Assembly: GCF_000337595.1 (NCBI RefSeq)
Contig: NZ_AOIL01000042.1
Coordinates: 74,805 to 138,804 of the forward strand
Length of the DNA: 64,000 bases
Reading direction: 5' to 3'
Source of the DNA: Natrialba taiwanensis DSM 12281
GTDB taxonomy: Archaea; Halobacteriota; Halobacteria; Halobacteriales; Natrialbaceae
Positions 7,803 through 17,971 of this stretch are shown here, piece by piece. The position numbers and the translations under genes were made by a program. The first letter of the stretch is position 1. The number at the start of each line of letters is the position of its first letter. Below the pieces are notes generated by a model. It saw nothing but the letters and a program-made list of their open reading frames with translations, was not told the DNA's origin and ran no database searches.

Positions 7803-9185
7803 TCAGTCAGCCTTGATGGCGGCCGCCTCTGCCCGCCGAATCACCTCTCGAATCGCAAACCCGCTTTTCCGAGCAACCGCGCTGGCATCGTCATACTCCG
7901 CACTCACGTCGTACACCTCGCCAGCACTGTCGCTTGCAACTTTCACCGTCACCTCGTAGGTGTCGCCCGCGAGTTCAACGGCGGCCGTTCTGAACTCGCG
8001 CTGGGCGATCCAGCGGTGGGTTGCGCCGGCATCGCGGACCCCCAGCGTTCCGGTCTCCTCGGCCAGTCGCCTGGCAACTCGCCGTCTGTCCTCGGGTTTG
8101 CAGATTACCTTCACGAGGTGGCCAGGGCGGGATTTCTTCATCGTGACCGGAAGGATTGAGACATCACGCGCGCCCGCATCGGCCAGGGTGTCCTGCAGAC
8201 CGCCCAGAACCTCGGGAGGAGCGTCGTCGAGGTTCGTCTCGAGGACGGCGATATCGTCTTTCACCAGTCCGCCGCCACCCTCGCCGACCAGGACGCGGAG
8301 CACGTTCGGGTGGGGGTCGAGGTCGTAGCCGCCGGCACCGTAGCCGGCGTTTGTGAGTTCGAGTTCGGGAAGCGAGTCGACGCCGTCGGCGACGTGGGCG
8401 AGGATGGCAGCGCCGGTGGGGGTGAGCAGTTCGGCGTCGACGGGGCCGCCTCGGAGTGCCCAGTCGGCGTCCGCCGCGAGTTCGGCGACGGCGGGTGTGG
8501 GGATGGGATACTCGCCGTGGGCCATTGAAGCGGAGCCGCCGCCGGTCGCGAGGGGTGTCGTCACGACGCGGTCCGGGTCCAGATCGTGGAGGAGGACAAC
8601 TGTGCCGACGATATCCGCGATGGCGTCGTCGGCACCGACCTCGTGGAAGTGGATGTCTTCGAGAGCCGTGCCGTGAACGCTGGCTTCGGCCTCGCCGAGG
8701 CGTTCGAAGATGGCGAGGGCATCGCGCTCGATGGGCTCAGGGAGCCCCATCGCGTCGACGATAGCACGGACTTCCTGATAGCTGCGATGAGGGCCGTGAC
8801 CTTCGGCGTGCGTGTGGTCGTCGTGGCTGGTGTGGTCGTCGTGGCGATGTTGTCCCTGCGTGTGCTCGTGTGCGTGTTCGTGTTCGCGCTTCTGGTTGTC
8901 CTCGGCTGCCTCCGCAGCCGTCTCCGCCGAATCCGCATCAGTATCGGCGTCTGCATCAGCATCCGCGTCCGCCCCACTGTCGGACTCGGACCGTTCGTCG
9001 GTGAGAACCACATCGACCGTCGTTCCCGTGATTCCGCACTTGTCCGCCTCGGCGATGCGGTATTCGACTGCGAGTTCGTCCGTGATGAACTCGAGGCGGT
9101 CGGGATCAGCGCCGGCATCGAGGAGGGCGGCGAGGAGCATGTCGCCGCTTGCACCCATGCGGCCGTCGAAGGCGAGTAGCGTCAT
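7803..9185 (-). CDS. larC: Nickel-pincer cofactor biosynthesis protein LarC
   Basis: 460 residues from the ATG at 9185, which gives the family start MTLLAFDGRMGASGDM; upstream in-frame Met codons would add unrelated sequence. LarC is the CTP-dependent cyclometallase that inserts nickel into the pyridinium-type pincer nucleotide of lactate racemase and related enzymes. Visible family signatures are FDGRMGASGDM, DIHFHEVGADDAIADIVG, LLTPTGAAIL, ETNLDDAPPEVLG and MKKSRPGHLVKVIC. A long insert at about residues 65-135 is first a DA-repeat and then His-rich (HEHAHEH, HRHDDHTSHDDHTH), a likely nickel-binding store as in UreE and HypB. The protein is one uninterrupted frame, unlike the larC1/larC2 frameshift arrangement of Lactiplantibacillus. 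LarB, LarE and LarA are not nearby. Confidence 0.93.
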   Translation of the reverse strand: MTLLAFDGRMGASGDMLLAALLDAGADPDRLEFITDELAVEYRIAEADKCGITGTTVDVVLTDERSESDSGADADADADADTDADSAETAAEAAEDNQKREHEHAHEHTQGQHRHDDHTSHDDHTHAEGHGPHRSYQEVRAIVDAMGLPEPIERDALAIFERLGEAEASVHGTALEDIHFHEVGADDAIADIVGTVVLLHDLDPDRVVTTPLATGGGSASMAHGEYPIPTPAVAELAADADWALRGGPVDAELLTPTGAAILAHVADGVDSLPELELTNAGYGAGGYDLDPHPNVLRVLVGEGGGGLVKDDIAVLETNLDDAPPEVLGGLQDTLADAGARDVSILPVTMKKSRPGHLVKVICKPEDRRRVARRLAEETGTLGVRDAGATHRWIAQREFRTAAVELAGDTYEVTVKVASDSAGEVYDVSAEYDDASAVARKSGFAIREVIRRAEAAAIKAD

Positions 9186-9428
9186 CGTGATATACGTATG
9201 GAGTCGGTGCCGAGCGCAAAAAGCCATCTTCTCGAGACTGCCCGGTGACGACGAGCGCGAGTCCGTGACCGTGAGTCTTTCTCCGATTCTCTCAAAACCC
9301 ACCGCCGTCGACACTTCTATGTAGCTTCCAACCAAACATAGATTTGGTAGCACCTAGCAAACTCAGATGAGCAAAAAACCTATCCGATCCGGAATCGGAG
9401 TCACAGACATTGCCGTGGATCCTGAATC

Positions 9429-11657
9429 ATGAATGAAGTTCAACTGGAGGTTGCGAAGGCGTACCCGAACGACTCGGGTCGTGGTATCGCCCGGCTCGAC
9501 CCGGACACGCTGTTGCATTTGAAGCTGAGTCCGGGCGACATCATCGAAATCGAAGGCGCAGATACGACCGCTGCGAAGGTGTGGCGTGCGGACCGGCAGG
9601 ACTGGAACACGGATACCGTCCGAATCGACGGGTTCACGCGACAGAACGCCGACGTGGGTATCGGCGAGCGAGTGACGATTCGCAAGGCGGAGGCGACCAA
9701 GGCCGATAGCCTCGTCCTCGCCCCGCCCGAGGAGGCGTCGGTGCAGTTCGGCTCCGACGCTGCGGGCATGGTCAAACGCCAGATTCTGAAACGGCCGGTC
9801 GTCGGTCGCGATATCGTCCCCGTCATGTCCTCGACGAACCACCCGTTTATGCGGTCGCCCGGCCAGGCGATCCCGCTGATCGCAGTCGAAACCGAACCCG
9901 AGGGGGTGGTCCTCATCACTGAAGACACCGACGTCGAACTCCGCGAAGAACCCATCTCTGGCTTCGAGAAGACCGGCGGCGGGATCACCTACGAGGACAT
10001 CGGCGGACTCCAGAGCGAGATCCAGCGGGTCCGGGAGATGGTCGAACTCCCGATGAAACACCCCCAGATCTTCAAGAAATTGGGGATCGAACCCCCGCAG
10101 GGCGTCCTCCTGCACGGCCCGCCCGGAACCGGGAAAACCCTGCTCGCGAAGGCCGTCGCCAACGAAACCTCAGCGTCGTTCTTCTCGATCGCCGGCCCGG
10201 AGATCATCTCGAAGTACTACGGCGAGTCCGAACAGCAGTTACGCGAAATCTTCGAGGACGCGAGCGAGGAGTCACCCGCCATCATCTTCATCGATGAACT
10301 CGACTCCATCGCACCCAAACGCGAGGACGTGACCGGCGAGGTCGAACGCCGCGTCGTCGCCCAACTGCTGACGATGATGGACGGCCTCGAAACGCGCGGC
10401 CAGGTCATCGTCATCGCGGCGACCAACCGCGTCGACAGCGTCGATCCCGCACTGCGCCGCCCCGGCCGCTTCGACCGCGAGATCGAAATCGGCGTCCCCG
10501 ACGAAACCGGCCGCGAAGAGATCCTGCAGATTCACACGCGCGGCATGCCCCTCTCGGACGACGTCAACCTCTCGCACCTGGCCGACGAAACCCACGGCTT
10601 CGTCGGTGCGGACATCGAGAGCCTGACCAAAGAGGCCGCGATGAAGGCGCTGCGGCGCTACCTCCCGGAAATCGACTTAGACGAGGAGGACATCCCGCCC
10701 AGCCTGATCGACCGAATGATCGTCAAACGCGAGGACTTCCGCGGTGCGCTCAACGAAGTCGAACCCTCCGCGATGCGGGAAGTTCTCGTCGAACTTCCGA
10801 AGATCACCTGGGACGACGTCGGCGGCCTTCACAATGCCAAGGATCAAGTCAAAGAGTCCGTCGAGTGGCCGCTCAACAACCCCGAACGGTTCACCCGACT
10901 CGGAATCGATCCGCCCGCCGGCGTCCTGCTGTACGGCCCACCCGGAACCGGGAAGACGCTCATGGCGAAAGCCGTCGCCAACGAAACCAACGCCAACTTC
11001 ATCTCCGTGCGCGGGCCGCAACTACTCAGCAAATGGGTCGGCGAATCGGAGAAGGCCATCCGCCAGACCTTCCGGAAAGCCCGGCAGGTCTCGCCCACGG
11101 TGATCTTCTTCGACGAACTCGACGCGCTCGCCCCCGGCCGCGGCGGCGAAACCGGGTCGAACGTCTCCGAACGCGTCGTCAACCAGCTCCTGACCGAACT
11201 CGACGGACTGGAAGACATGGAGGACGTGATGGTCATCGGCGCGACGAACCGTCCGGACATGATCGATCCCGCGCTCTTGCGCTCGGGTCGCTTCGACCGC
11301 CTCGTCATGATCGGCGAACCCGATATCGAGGGCCGCGAACGCATCCTCGATATCCACACCCAGGAGACGCCGCTGGCCGCGGACGTAACCCTCCGTGAAA
11401 TCGCCGAGATCACCGACGGCTACGTCGGGAGCGATCTCGAATCGATCGCCCGCGAGGCCGCGATCGAAGCCCTGCGCGAGGACCACGAGGCGAACGTCGT
11501 CGAGATGCGCCACTTCCGGCAGGCGATGGAGAACGTCCGCCCGACGATCACCGACGACATCCTCGACTACTACGAACAGATCGAAGACGAGTTCAAGGGT
11601 GGTTCGGCCGGCCCGGACCCGACGGGTCGTCGCGGCAGCCGGATCGGTTTCCAGTAA
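9429..11657 (+). CDS. cdc48: Cdc48/VAT-type AAA+ ATPase (unfoldase)
   Basis: 742 residues, the normal length for archaeal Cdc48 (VAT). An N-terminal double-psi barrel region (1-185) precedes two AAA domains. D1 has Walker A GPPGTGKT near residue 229 and Walker B FIDELD near 290; D2 has GPPGTGKT near residue 503 and FFDELD near 561. Both second-region-of-homology motifs ([40 protein letters not shown]) with arginine fingers are present. The hexamer threads and unfolds proteins, probably passing them to the proteasome. Monocistronic; an A/T box (gcaaaaaacctat, 9371-9383) fits a promoter with a leader of about 25 bases. Haloarchaea often have several paralogues. Confidence 0.95.
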   Translation: MNEVQLEVAKAYPNDSGRGIARLDPDTLLHLKLSPGDIIEIEGADTTAAKVWRADRQDWNTDTVRIDGFTRQNADVGIGERVTIRKAEATKADSLVLAPPEEASVQFGSDAAGMVKRQILKRPVVGRDIVPVMSSTNHPFMRSPGQAIPLIAVETEPEGVVLITEDTDVELREEPISGFEKTGGGITYEDIGGLQSEIQRVREMVELPMKHPQIFKKLGIEPPQGVLLHGPPGTGKTLLAKAVANETSASFFSIAGPEIISKYYGESEQQLREIFEDASEESPAIIFIDELDSIAPKREDVTGEVERRVVAQLLTMMDGLETRGQVIVIAATNRVDSVDPALRRPGRFDREIEIGVPDETGREEILQIHTRGMPLSDDVNLSHLADETHGFVGADIESLTKEAAMKALRRYLPEIDLDEEDIPPSLIDRMIVKREDFRGALNEVEPSAMREVLVELPKITWDDVGGLHNAKDQVKESVEWPLNNPERFTRLGIDPPAGVLLYGPPGTGKTLMAKAVANETNANFISVRGPQLLSKWVGESEKAIRQTFRKARQVSPTVIFFDELDALAPGRGGETGSNVSERVVNQLLTELDGLEDMEDVMVIGATNRPDMIDPALLRSGRFDRLVMIGEPDIEGRERILDIHTQETPLAADVTLREIAEITDGYVGSDLESIAREAAIEALREDHEANVVEMRHFRQAMENVRPTITDDILDYYEQIEDEFKGGSAGPDPTGRRGSRIGFQ

Positions 11658-12065
11658 CGGTCTGCCGTTCTGGTCTGTTCCCTGTTCTCTCCCGCTCGAA
11701 TTCTTCGGTCCACACCACCCGCGGTACCGCCGACCGGTCTCCGTCTCCCCTGCGTACTCCGTCCGATCCCGTTCGAGCGGCCGCTGGTGGTGTCCGCTAC
11801 TCGCGAGTTATCGTCCGTCTTCTTGGTCAATTGGTCCCGCGACCAGCGTCCCCACATCGACAGCACACGTCGGCAACAGCGACGTAATCACTGCTTACTG
11901 CAACCACGGATCGCTTACGCAGATCTTACCGACCGACCACGACCAGTGGCGCTCACCTGAACTCGAGTGGGGAGACGGAGATTCGCATGAATTCCGACCA
12001 ACGATTCGAAACAGTCGCGCTGCTATATGCCGGCCGCAATCATGAATTGGACCAACGGTGTCTCG
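11658..12065. other. Intergenic region after cdc48, nothing clear
   Basis: About 400 bases with a pyrimidine-rich stretch just after the cdc48 stop (gttctggtctgttccctgttctctccc, 11665 onward) that may act as terminator. Frames here are shadows or short Arg/Ser-rich runs. A weak TATA-like word (gctatatgcc, about 12022-12031) precedes the next gene. Confidence 0.4.
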
Positions 12066-12602
12066 ATGTCGGAATCTGCATCTCCCCGGGAGTTGGCCGC
12101 TGCATCGAACGAGATAACGTCCGGTTCGACGCCGTCGAACGAATCGGCGTCACCACCAGCCACAACGATGGACACACCAGCGACGATAGCGGACTCCACA
12201 ACAGCAACGACCGTCCGTGCGGACACGCCACCCGCCACCGACTCGGCTTCGTCCGCGTCGGCTCCTTCCTCAACTCGTTCGTCGTCCGCGTCCTCGTCGC
12301 TCTCTTCTTCCACTGGAGCGGCTTCCGGTTCACCATCTCCCTCATCCTCCCCCTCCTCCTCACCTTCCCCGGCCGACTCTACCCACCTACACACACTCAC
12401 CTCGTACCTCCGCATCACCGGCTTCTGGGCCGCAATCGTCCTCCCGTTCATCTACATCCCGATCCTGCTTACCGGACTCTCCACGCGCGTCCAGACGACC
12501 GCGTTCCTCCTCCTGTTCCTCCTCAACCTCCTCGCCCTCTACGCCGGCCACACCCACCGGCAGGACGACAGGCAAAACGCCACTCCACCGCGGCATCGGT
12601 AG
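12066..12602 (+). CDS. Ser/Thr-rich protein with two C-terminal membrane helices
   Basis: 178 residues if the ATG at 12066 is used; in-frame ATGs at 12027 and 12042 would add 13 or 8 residues. The first 110 residues are low-complexity Ser/Thr/Ala/Pro with scattered acidic residues and should be disordered. Two membrane helices follow at about residues 120-143 (LRITGFWAAIVLPFIYIPILL) and 148-168 (TTAFLLLFLLNLLALYAG), then a basic tail. The layout (disordered head, short helical hairpin) is seen in many uncharacterised haloarchaeal proteins. It converges on the exporter gene with 4 bases between stops. Function unknown. Confidence 0.6.
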   Translation: MSESASPRELAAASNEITSGSTPSNESASPPATTMDTPATIADSTTATTVRADTPPATDSASSASAPSSTRSSSASSSLSSSTGAASGSPSPSSSPSSSPSPADSTHLHTLTSYLRITGFWAAIVLPFIYIPILLTGLSTRVQTTAFLLLFLLNLLALYAGHTHRQDDRQNATPPRHR

Positions 12603-12606
12603 CTCG

Positions 12607-13575
12607 CTACTCTCGACTCCGAGCCGCCAGCGACCACACGTGACTGAACTCGTCGCGGATCGCCTGGCGTTTGACGAGGACGAATCCGAGTGCGATGAGC
12701 CCGAATCCGGCGACCGTCGTAGCGTCGACGACCTGATCGAGGTAGAGCCAGCCGACGACGGCGGTGAAGATCGGCGCGACGTACGAGACCATGTTGATCT
12801 CGACGGCTCCCAGGCGCTCGAGCAGGTCGAAGTAAAGCAGGAAGCCGAGCGCGCTCGCGATCAGTGAGAGGTACGCGAGCGCGCCGATCGCTTGCGGGTC
12901 GGTCCAGGCCGCCGGGTCGATCGGTTCTCGCAGGCCGAGGCTGACGAGATGCATCAGTACCGCCCCACCGAGCATCGACCAGGCTTCCATCGTTTCGATC
13001 GGGAGCGTCGCCTCGATCCGACGGGTGAGAACGCTCCCCAGGGCGAAGGCGGTCGCCGCACAGAAGACGAGCGCCTTCGCGACGGCGTCCGTTGCGAACA
13101 GGTTCGAGGGATCGGGCTGGACGATAACGGCGACGCCGACCAGTCCGAACACCACACCGACGATTCCGGCCCACGAGAGCGCATCGGATGGCAACAAGAC
13201 GCGGCTAAAGCCCGTCGTCAGGATCGGCGAGAGACTTACCAGAATCGCGGCCGCAGCGGCAGTCGTGTTCAGTTGCCCCATGAAGAGAAACACGTGGTAG
13301 GCTGCGATCAGCAGGGTCGCACCGACGGCGGCGACGGCCCACTCGCCACGAGTTCGTGGATACCAGTCGTCGACGGTACCGGCTGCGTACGCGAGCATCA
13401 CGAGGCCGGCGATATCGTAGCGAAATGCTGCGAAGAGAACTGGTGGGAAGTATTTGAGGCCGGCGCTGATTGCGACGAATGCCGTTCCCCAAGCCGCTGC
13501 AAGCGTCAGGAAGAGTCCGAAGTTCCGGTAGCGACTCACACTCGATTCACAGCAGTGCTCTCGATTCTGAGACAC
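12607..13575 (-). CDS. EamA/DMT-family transporter
   Basis: 322 residues with about ten membrane helices arranged as two five-helix EamA repeats, the Drug/Metabolite Transporter fold. Family-type features are the N-terminal AAAWGTAFVAISAGLKYFPPVLFAAFRYDIAG (first repeat) and the second repeat with VSYVAPIFTAVVGWLYLDQ. Members export amino acids, nucleosides or other metabolites; the substrate cannot be told from the sequence. Located in the cytoplasmic membrane, monocistronic, convergent with the Ser-rich membrane protein. Confidence 0.88.
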   Translation of the reverse strand: MSQNREHCCESSVSRYRNFGLFLTLAAAWGTAFVAISAGLKYFPPVLFAAFRYDIAGLVMLAYAAGTVDDWYPRTRGEWAVAAVGATLLIAAYHVFLFMGQLNTTAAAAAILVSLSPILTTGFSRVLLPSDALSWAGIVGVVFGLVGVAVIVQPDPSNLFATDAVAKALVFCAATAFALGSVLTRRIEATLPIETMEAWSMLGGAVLMHLVSLGLREPIDPAAWTDPQAIGALAYLSLIASALGFLLYFDLLERLGAVEINMVSYVAPIFTAVVGWLYLDQVVDATTVAGFGLIALGFVLVKRQAIRDEFSHVWSLAARSRE

Positions 13576-13718
13576 TATGTGTTTCGATTCGAATGGGATA
13601 GCGCGAGTCGCTATGCCGCAGAAAGATCAGAACTGAGACGAGTAGCGAGTGGATAGTAGACGGCTATCGCGCGACCGACGGATGGTTTGAAAGCTGGCGT
13701 CTCCTGTTGTCTCGGCTG

Positions 13719-14093
13719 CTACAGCGTTGGCTGCTTGCGGAGTTCGGGGATCTCCTCGGTCTGTTTGAACTGCTCGAGGAGCGGTTTGATGTCTTCGAAC
13801 CCTTCACTGAGTACGATATCGCCGCTTCGAAGGTCGTATTCGATGATATCGTAGTCAGCGAGCCGTGGCAGGTGGTTGTGAACCAGTGAGACGTACAGCT
13901 GTCGGCGAGTGTCGCCGTCAACGGTGTCGACCGTTTCGCCGCGTTTCCAGGCGACGATCTGCGTGAGCAGGTCATCGAGCGTCGTCTGGTGGTCGTCCGC
14001 CAGCTGGTAGAGCAGGTAGCGACGTTCCGTTTTCGACAGCAGGTCGCAGGCTGCTTCCATCCGGGAGGCGGTCGCGCGGTCTGAGTAGGTCAT
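13719..14093 (-). CDS. DUF7344-type winged-helix protein, probable transcription regulator
   Basis: 124 residues. ACDLLSKTERRYLLYQLADDH, DDLLTQIVAWKRGE and RRQLYVSLVHNHLPRLADYDIIEYDLRSGDI form the helical and wing elements of the small haloarchaeal wHTH family known as DUF7344. The C-terminus (LSEGFEDIKPLLEQF) may form a dimer helix. Such proteins are presumed DNA-binding regulators; no target is established. Its upstream region has an inverted repeat (14130-14143) and a tandem 10-base repeat (14141-14160) that could be an autoregulatory site. Confidence 0.82.
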   Translation of the reverse strand: MTYSDRATASRMEAACDLLSKTERRYLLYQLADDHQTTLDDLLTQIVAWKRGETVDTVDGDTRRQLYVSLVHNHLPRLADYDIIEYDLRSGDIVLSEGFEDIKPLLEQFKQTEEIPELRKQPTL

Positions 14094-14129
14094 ATCTGTG
14101 TCAGGCCCCAGGCGGTATTACACCTGCTG

Positions 14130-14160
14130 CCAATACAAATTGGTTCTGCATGGTTCTGCA
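14130..14160. promoter_or_regulatory. Inverted repeat plus tandem repeat upstream of the DUF7344 regulator
   Basis: CCAAT (14130-14134), four bases, ATTGG (14139-14143), immediately joined to two copies of TGGTTCTGCA (14141-14160). The sites lie 37-67 bases before the regulator start, overlapping where its promoter should be. Confidence 0.45.
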
Positions 14161-14282
14161 TGTAACAGATACCGATAATGGTGACCAGACTCACTGTCCT
14201 GCCAATATTCACGCTAGATGATTGTTATAGCAGAGACATCAGCAGAACGGGTGAACCGTACCCTGTCCCTCCGGGAGCGAGT

Positions 14283-15677
14283 TCAGCCGCGCCACGAGTT
14301 CGGATCGACCGCGCCCTCGAAGTCGGCGGCCGTCCCGTAGAGGTGGCAGGCGACCGAATGTGTGTTGTTCCCGAGTCCTGGGTGATCGCGTTCGCAGACG
14401 CTCTCGTATTCCGTCCGGAGGATGGCCGCAGCGTCCTCCCAGTTCGAGGCGGCCAGTTCGGTGAGGGCCGTTTCGACGATTTCGTCGTGGTGCGGCGGAA
14501 GGGGTTCGTCGAACAGGCGACGCTTCAGGGCCGCGACGAACGCCGGGATGTCGGCCTCTGGAACGGAACCGTCCTCGACGGTGAACTGATCGTCGTCACC
14601 GACGGTCTCGAGCGAGATATCGCGGCTCTCGATGCGCTCTCGAACCGTCATGAGTTCGCGGTACGTGTCCTGGTCGATGTCGAGATCCTCGGGTGGAATC
14701 ACCATCGGACAGCGCGTCCGGAACCGACAACCACTCGGTGGGTCGCGCGGCGAGGGTACGTCACCCGCAAGCGTCTCCCGATCGCGCTCTCGTTCGTCCG
14801 TCGTCGCTCGGGGAACGCTCTCGAGCAGCGCCTTCGTGTAGGGGTGTTTCGGGTCCTCGAACAGTTCTTCGACGGGACCGATTTCGACGATTTCGCCCAG
14901 GTACATCACCGCAACACGGTCACAGATATGACGAATCACGGAGAGGTCGTGACTGATGAGCAGGTAGGTCAGATCGAACTCCGCCTGGAGATCTTCCAAG
15001 AGGTTCAGGACTTGCGCCTGCACCGATACGTCAAGCGCGCTCGTCGGCTCGTCTAACACTAGAAACTCCGGTTCGAGTGCGAGCGCTCGCGCGATCCCGA
15101 TGCGCTGGCGCTGCCCGCCGGAGAACTCGTGTGGATACCGATCGAGCTGGTCGACCGAGAGGCCGACCCGTTCGAGGAGATCACGGACGCGTTCGCGGCG
15201 CTCTTCGTCCGCTCCGACGTCGTGAATGTCGAGCGGCTGCTGGACGATATCGCCGATCGTCATTCGGGGATCGAGACTCGAAAACGGGTCCTGGAAGACG
15301 ACCTGCGCTTCCCGTCGGAACGCGGTAAGGTCGCTGCCCTCCATTTCATAGACGTTTGTTCCGGCGAACTCGACGCGCCCGTCGGTTGGCTCCTGGAGTC
15401 GCAATAGCGTCTCACCCGTCGTCGACTTCCCACAGCCGGATTCGCCGACGAGACCGAGCGTCTCGCCTTCACGGATCTCAAAGCTCACGCCGTCGACGGC
15501 CTGCACGGCGACCGGTTCGTCACCGAGCAGGCGGTCGAGTAGCGAGTCGTTCTCCCAGAAGTACTTCTGGAGGTTTTCGACGCGGACGAGCGGTTCCCCG
15601 TCGGGGGTGTCCGTCCCGATTCCGGTAGCGAGTCCGGCGTCCACCGAACTCGTCGCACGGTTGTCGTCGGAACTCAT
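14283..15677 (-). CDS. Peptide/nickel-class ABC transporter ATPase (OppF/DppF type)
   Basis: 464 residues. ATP-binding subunit of a binding-protein-dependent importer. Walker [10 protein letters not shown] near residue 78, Q-loop [11 protein letters not shown], signature [15 protein letters not shown], Walker [12 protein letters not shown] and a switch His in LISHDLS are all intact. The C-terminal oligopeptide region has four Cys in the order expected for the [4Fe-4S] motif of this family (CRFRTRCP ... VCERDH ... ACHLYG), but about 105 residues are inserted between the second and third Cys, making it longer than the usual 320-350 residues. Last gene of the operon; it overlaps the preceding ATPase gene by four bases. 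Confidence 0.92.
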   Translation of the reverse strand: MSSDDNRATSSVDAGLATGIGTDTPDGEPLVRVENLQKYFWENDSLLDRLLGDEPVAVQAVDGVSFEIREGETLGLVGESGCGKSTTGETLLRLQEPTDGRVEFAGTNVYEMEGSDLTAFRREAQVVFQDPFSSLDPRMTIGDIVQQPLDIHDVGADEERRERVRDLLERVGLSVDQLDRYPHEFSGGQRQRIGIARALALEPEFLVLDEPTSALDVSVQAQVLNLLEDLQAEFDLTYLLISHDLSVIRHICDRVAVMYLGEIVEIGPVEELFEDPKHPYTKALLESVPRATTDERERDRETLAGDVPSPRDPPSGCRFRTRCPMVIPPEDLDIDQDTYRELMTVRERIESRDISLETVGDDDQFTVEDGSVPEADIPAFVAALKRRLFDEPLPPHHDEIVETALTELAASNWEDAAAILRTEYESVCERDHPGLGNNTHSVACHLYGTAADFEGAVDPNSWRG

Positions 15678-16963
15678 CGTGACTCACCTCCCGAGTCACT
15701 GATCGTCGTCCGTGTTCGCTCCGCCGGCTGTTCGCCGTCGGAATGCGCCGGCTCAGCGTGTTTATCCCCGGCCGGTCGCTCCGTGTCGCCGAAGTAGTTC
15801 GGCGGCAACGCCTCGCGTTCGGTATAGGACTGCGTCGCTAGCACACAGCGAACGGTGTGGGCCTCGCTGCCCGCCGCGTCGAACTCGGGCGGATGGTCGA
15901 GACAGTCCTCCATCGCCATCGGACACCGATCGGCGAAGTGACATCGGTCTTCCATCTCGTGATCGAGCAGGCTCGGCACGTTGCCGCCGATCGGTTCGAG
16001 TTGTCCGTTCGCCCCCCCGAGTTCGGGAATCGAGCCCAGCAGTCCCTCGGTGTAGGGGTGGACGTGATCGTCGAAGACGTCCTCGAGCGTGCCACGTTCG
16101 ACGATCTCGCCGGCGTACATGACGCCGACGCGATCGCACATCCGCGCGACGACGCCCAAATTGTGCGTGATCAGCAGGATCGTCATCCCCGTTTCGGTCT
16201 GGAGATCGTCGAGCAGATCCAGAATCTGGGCCTGTATCGTCACGTCCAGGGCCGTCGTCGGCTCGTCCGCGATCAACACGTCCGGCTCGCCGGCGAGCGC
16301 CTGGGCGATCATCGCTCGCTGGAGCATCCCGCCGGAGTACTCGTGTGGGTACTCGTCGGCGCGTTCGACCGGGTCGGGAATACCGACGAGTTCGAGGAGT
16401 TCGATCGCGCGCTCGCGGCTCTCCTCGGTGACGAACTGCTGTGAGGGGAGCACCGTCGACAGCAGGAGGTTTCCGAAGGAATACTCGGCGGAGTCCGTTT
16501 TGGCCTTCGTTGAGCGCGGGTTCGCGCTGGCCCGCCGTTGGACCTCGACGGCCTCGGCGAGTTGTTCGCCGACCGTGAGACTCGGGTTGAAACTGCTCTC
16601 GGGGTCCTGAAAGATCATGCTGAAGGACGTGCCCCGAAGGGATTGGCGAACCGCGGGTGATACCGAGAGCAGGTCGACGAACGAGCCGTCGACGGCGTCG
16701 GGTGCATCCTCGCGAACCGTCTCGGCCAACTCGGCGTCGTCGAACCAGATCTCGCCGTCGATGATCTCGCCGGGAGCGTCGATCAGGTCGATCACCGACC
16801 GGGCGGTGACGCTCTTGCCGCTGCCGCTCTCGCCGACGATGCCGAAGACCTCGCCGCGTTCGATCCGCAACTCGAGTTCGTCGACGGCGTTTACCTGTCC
16901 CTGTTCCGTGAAGAACCGCGTCGAAAGATCGTTGACTCGTAAGATATCGTCAGTGTCTGTCAT
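15674..16963 (-). CDS. Peptide/nickel-class ABC transporter ATPase (OppD/DppD type)
   Basis: 429 residues. Walker A GESGSGKS near residue 43, Q-loop [19 protein letters not shown], signature [15 protein letters not shown], Walker [13 protein letters not shown] and switch His in LITHNLG. The C-terminal Cys cluster ([14 protein letters not shown] and a later C in VRC) matches the family [4Fe-4S]-type motif. A 30-residue insertion at about 150-180 follows the Q-loop ([15 protein letters not shown]). Six bases separate it from the permease upstream, and its stop overlaps the next ATPase start. Pairs with the OppF-type subunit as a heterodimeric motor. Confidence 0.93.
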   Translation of the reverse strand: MTDTDDILRVNDLSTRFFTEQGQVNAVDELELRIERGEVFGIVGESGSGKSVTARSVIDLIDAPGEIIDGEIWFDDAELAETVREDAPDAVDGSFVDLLSVSPAVRQSLRGTSFSMIFQDPESSFNPSLTVGEQLAEAVEVQRRASANPRSTKAKTDSAEYSFGNLLLSTVLPSQQFVTEESRERAIELLELVGIPDPVERADEYPHEYSGGMLQRAMIAQALAGEPDVLIADEPTTALDVTIQAQILDLLDDLQTETGMTILLITHNLGVVARMCDRVGVMYAGEIVERGTLEDVFDDHVHPYTEGLLGSIPELGGANGQLEPIGGNVPSLLDHEMEDRCHFADRCPMAMEDCLDHPPEFDAAGSEAHTVRCVLATQSYTEREALPPNYFGDTERPAGDKHAEPAHSDGEQPAERTRTTISDSGGESR

Positions 16964-16969
16964 GGTCGC

Positions 16970-17971
16970 TTAGGCACCTCCACCTTCGCCCTCGATGTTC
17001 GGATCCAGTGCGTCGCGAAGCCAGTCGCCGAGGAGGTTGACGGCGATGACCGCGAAGACGATGCCGAGTCCCGGCACCATCGAGATCCACCAGCTCGTTC
17101 GCTGGTAGCCCTGACCTCGCGAGATGTCGTAGCCCCACGAGAGTGTCGTCCCGGAGAACCCGAGGAACGACAGCGAACTCTCGAGGAGGATGACGGCGGC
17201 GACCTGAATCGTCGCCAGGACGATCACCGGGGTGAGGCTGTTCGGCAGAACGTGTTTGAACAGGATCGTCCAGTTGCTCGCGCCCATACTCCGCGCAGCC
17301 GTGACGTACTCTTCGTTGCGAACGCTCATCGCCTCGCCGCGGGCGACGCGGGCGAACCAGACCCACGTTACCAGCGCGACGACGACCGTGACCGTTCCAG
17401 GGAGCGTCGTACTTTCCGGCATACCATCGATGAGCCCGAATCGGGTGAGCGGATCAGGAATGCCGAACCCGGCCGAACCGAAGACGCCGATAAGCGCGAG
17501 CGCGAGGACGAGCGACGGAAACGCGAGCATGGTGTCGGCGATGCGCATCATCACGTCGTCGACCCGCCCGCCGTAGTAGCCGGAGACCAGTCCGAACGGA
17601 ACGCCGATGAGGACGGCCAGTCCGGTTCCCAACAGCCCGACGAGCATCGACGTTCGTGCACCGTACACCAGTCGGGAGAACACGTCCTGACCGATGTCGT
17701 TCGTCCCGAGGAGGTGGTCGCTCGTCGACTCGACTTCGACCTCGACGAACTCGCCGTCCTGGCCGATCTCGGTGGTGTAACTCGTCCCGAGCGGCGGGTA
17801 GCTGTTCCCGTTCTCGTCGAGGTAACCGGTCCGAGTCGGATTGTGCGTCGCGAGCACCGGCGCAAAGATCGCCATAATGAGTATGCTCGCCAGGAGAACG
17901 AGCCCCAGTTTCGGGAGTAAACTCTCGCGAAAACCTTGCCGCAGATTCGATTCGAGTCTGTCCGGAATCAT
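16970..17971 (-). CDS. ABC transporter permease (OppC/DppC type)
   Basis: 333 residues with an N-terminal helix (LGLVLLASILIMAIFAPVLA), a long extracellular segment with DHLLGTNDIGQDVFSRLVYGAR (typical of the C subunit) and five more helices. The cytoplasmic coupling motif EYVTAARSMGASNWTILFKHVLPN lies at about residue 230-255. Forms the channel with the B-type permease; the start codon overlaps the stop of that gene by four bases. Confidence 0.93.
   Translation of the reverse strand: MIPDRLESNLRQGFRESLLPKLGLVLLASILIMAIFAPVLATHNPTRTGYLDENGNSYPPLGTSYTTEIGQDGEFVEVEVESTSDHLLGTNDIGQDVFSRLVYGARTSMLVGLLGTGLAVLIGVPFGLVSGYYGGRVDDVMMRIADTMLAFPSLVLALALIGVFGSAGFGIPDPLTRFGLIDGMPESTTLPGTVTVVVALVTWVWFARVARGEAMSVRNEEYVTAARSMGASNWTILFKHVLPNSLTPVIVLATIQVAAVILLESSLSFLGFSGTTLSWGYDISRGQGYQRTSWWISMVPGLGIVFAVIAVNLLGDWLRDALDPNIEGEGGGA

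Noticed and set aside
8920..8990. Asp/Ala codon repeat inside larC, considered as a frameshift or simple-repeat expansion
   Set aside because: The repeat keeps frame and joins the His-rich insert without stop codons; it may vary in length but gives no sign of a broken gene.
14178..15056. Plus-strand frame of 292 codons inside the OppF-type ATPase gene
   Set aside because: Shadow of the real minus-strand gene, whose Walker and signature motifs are intact.
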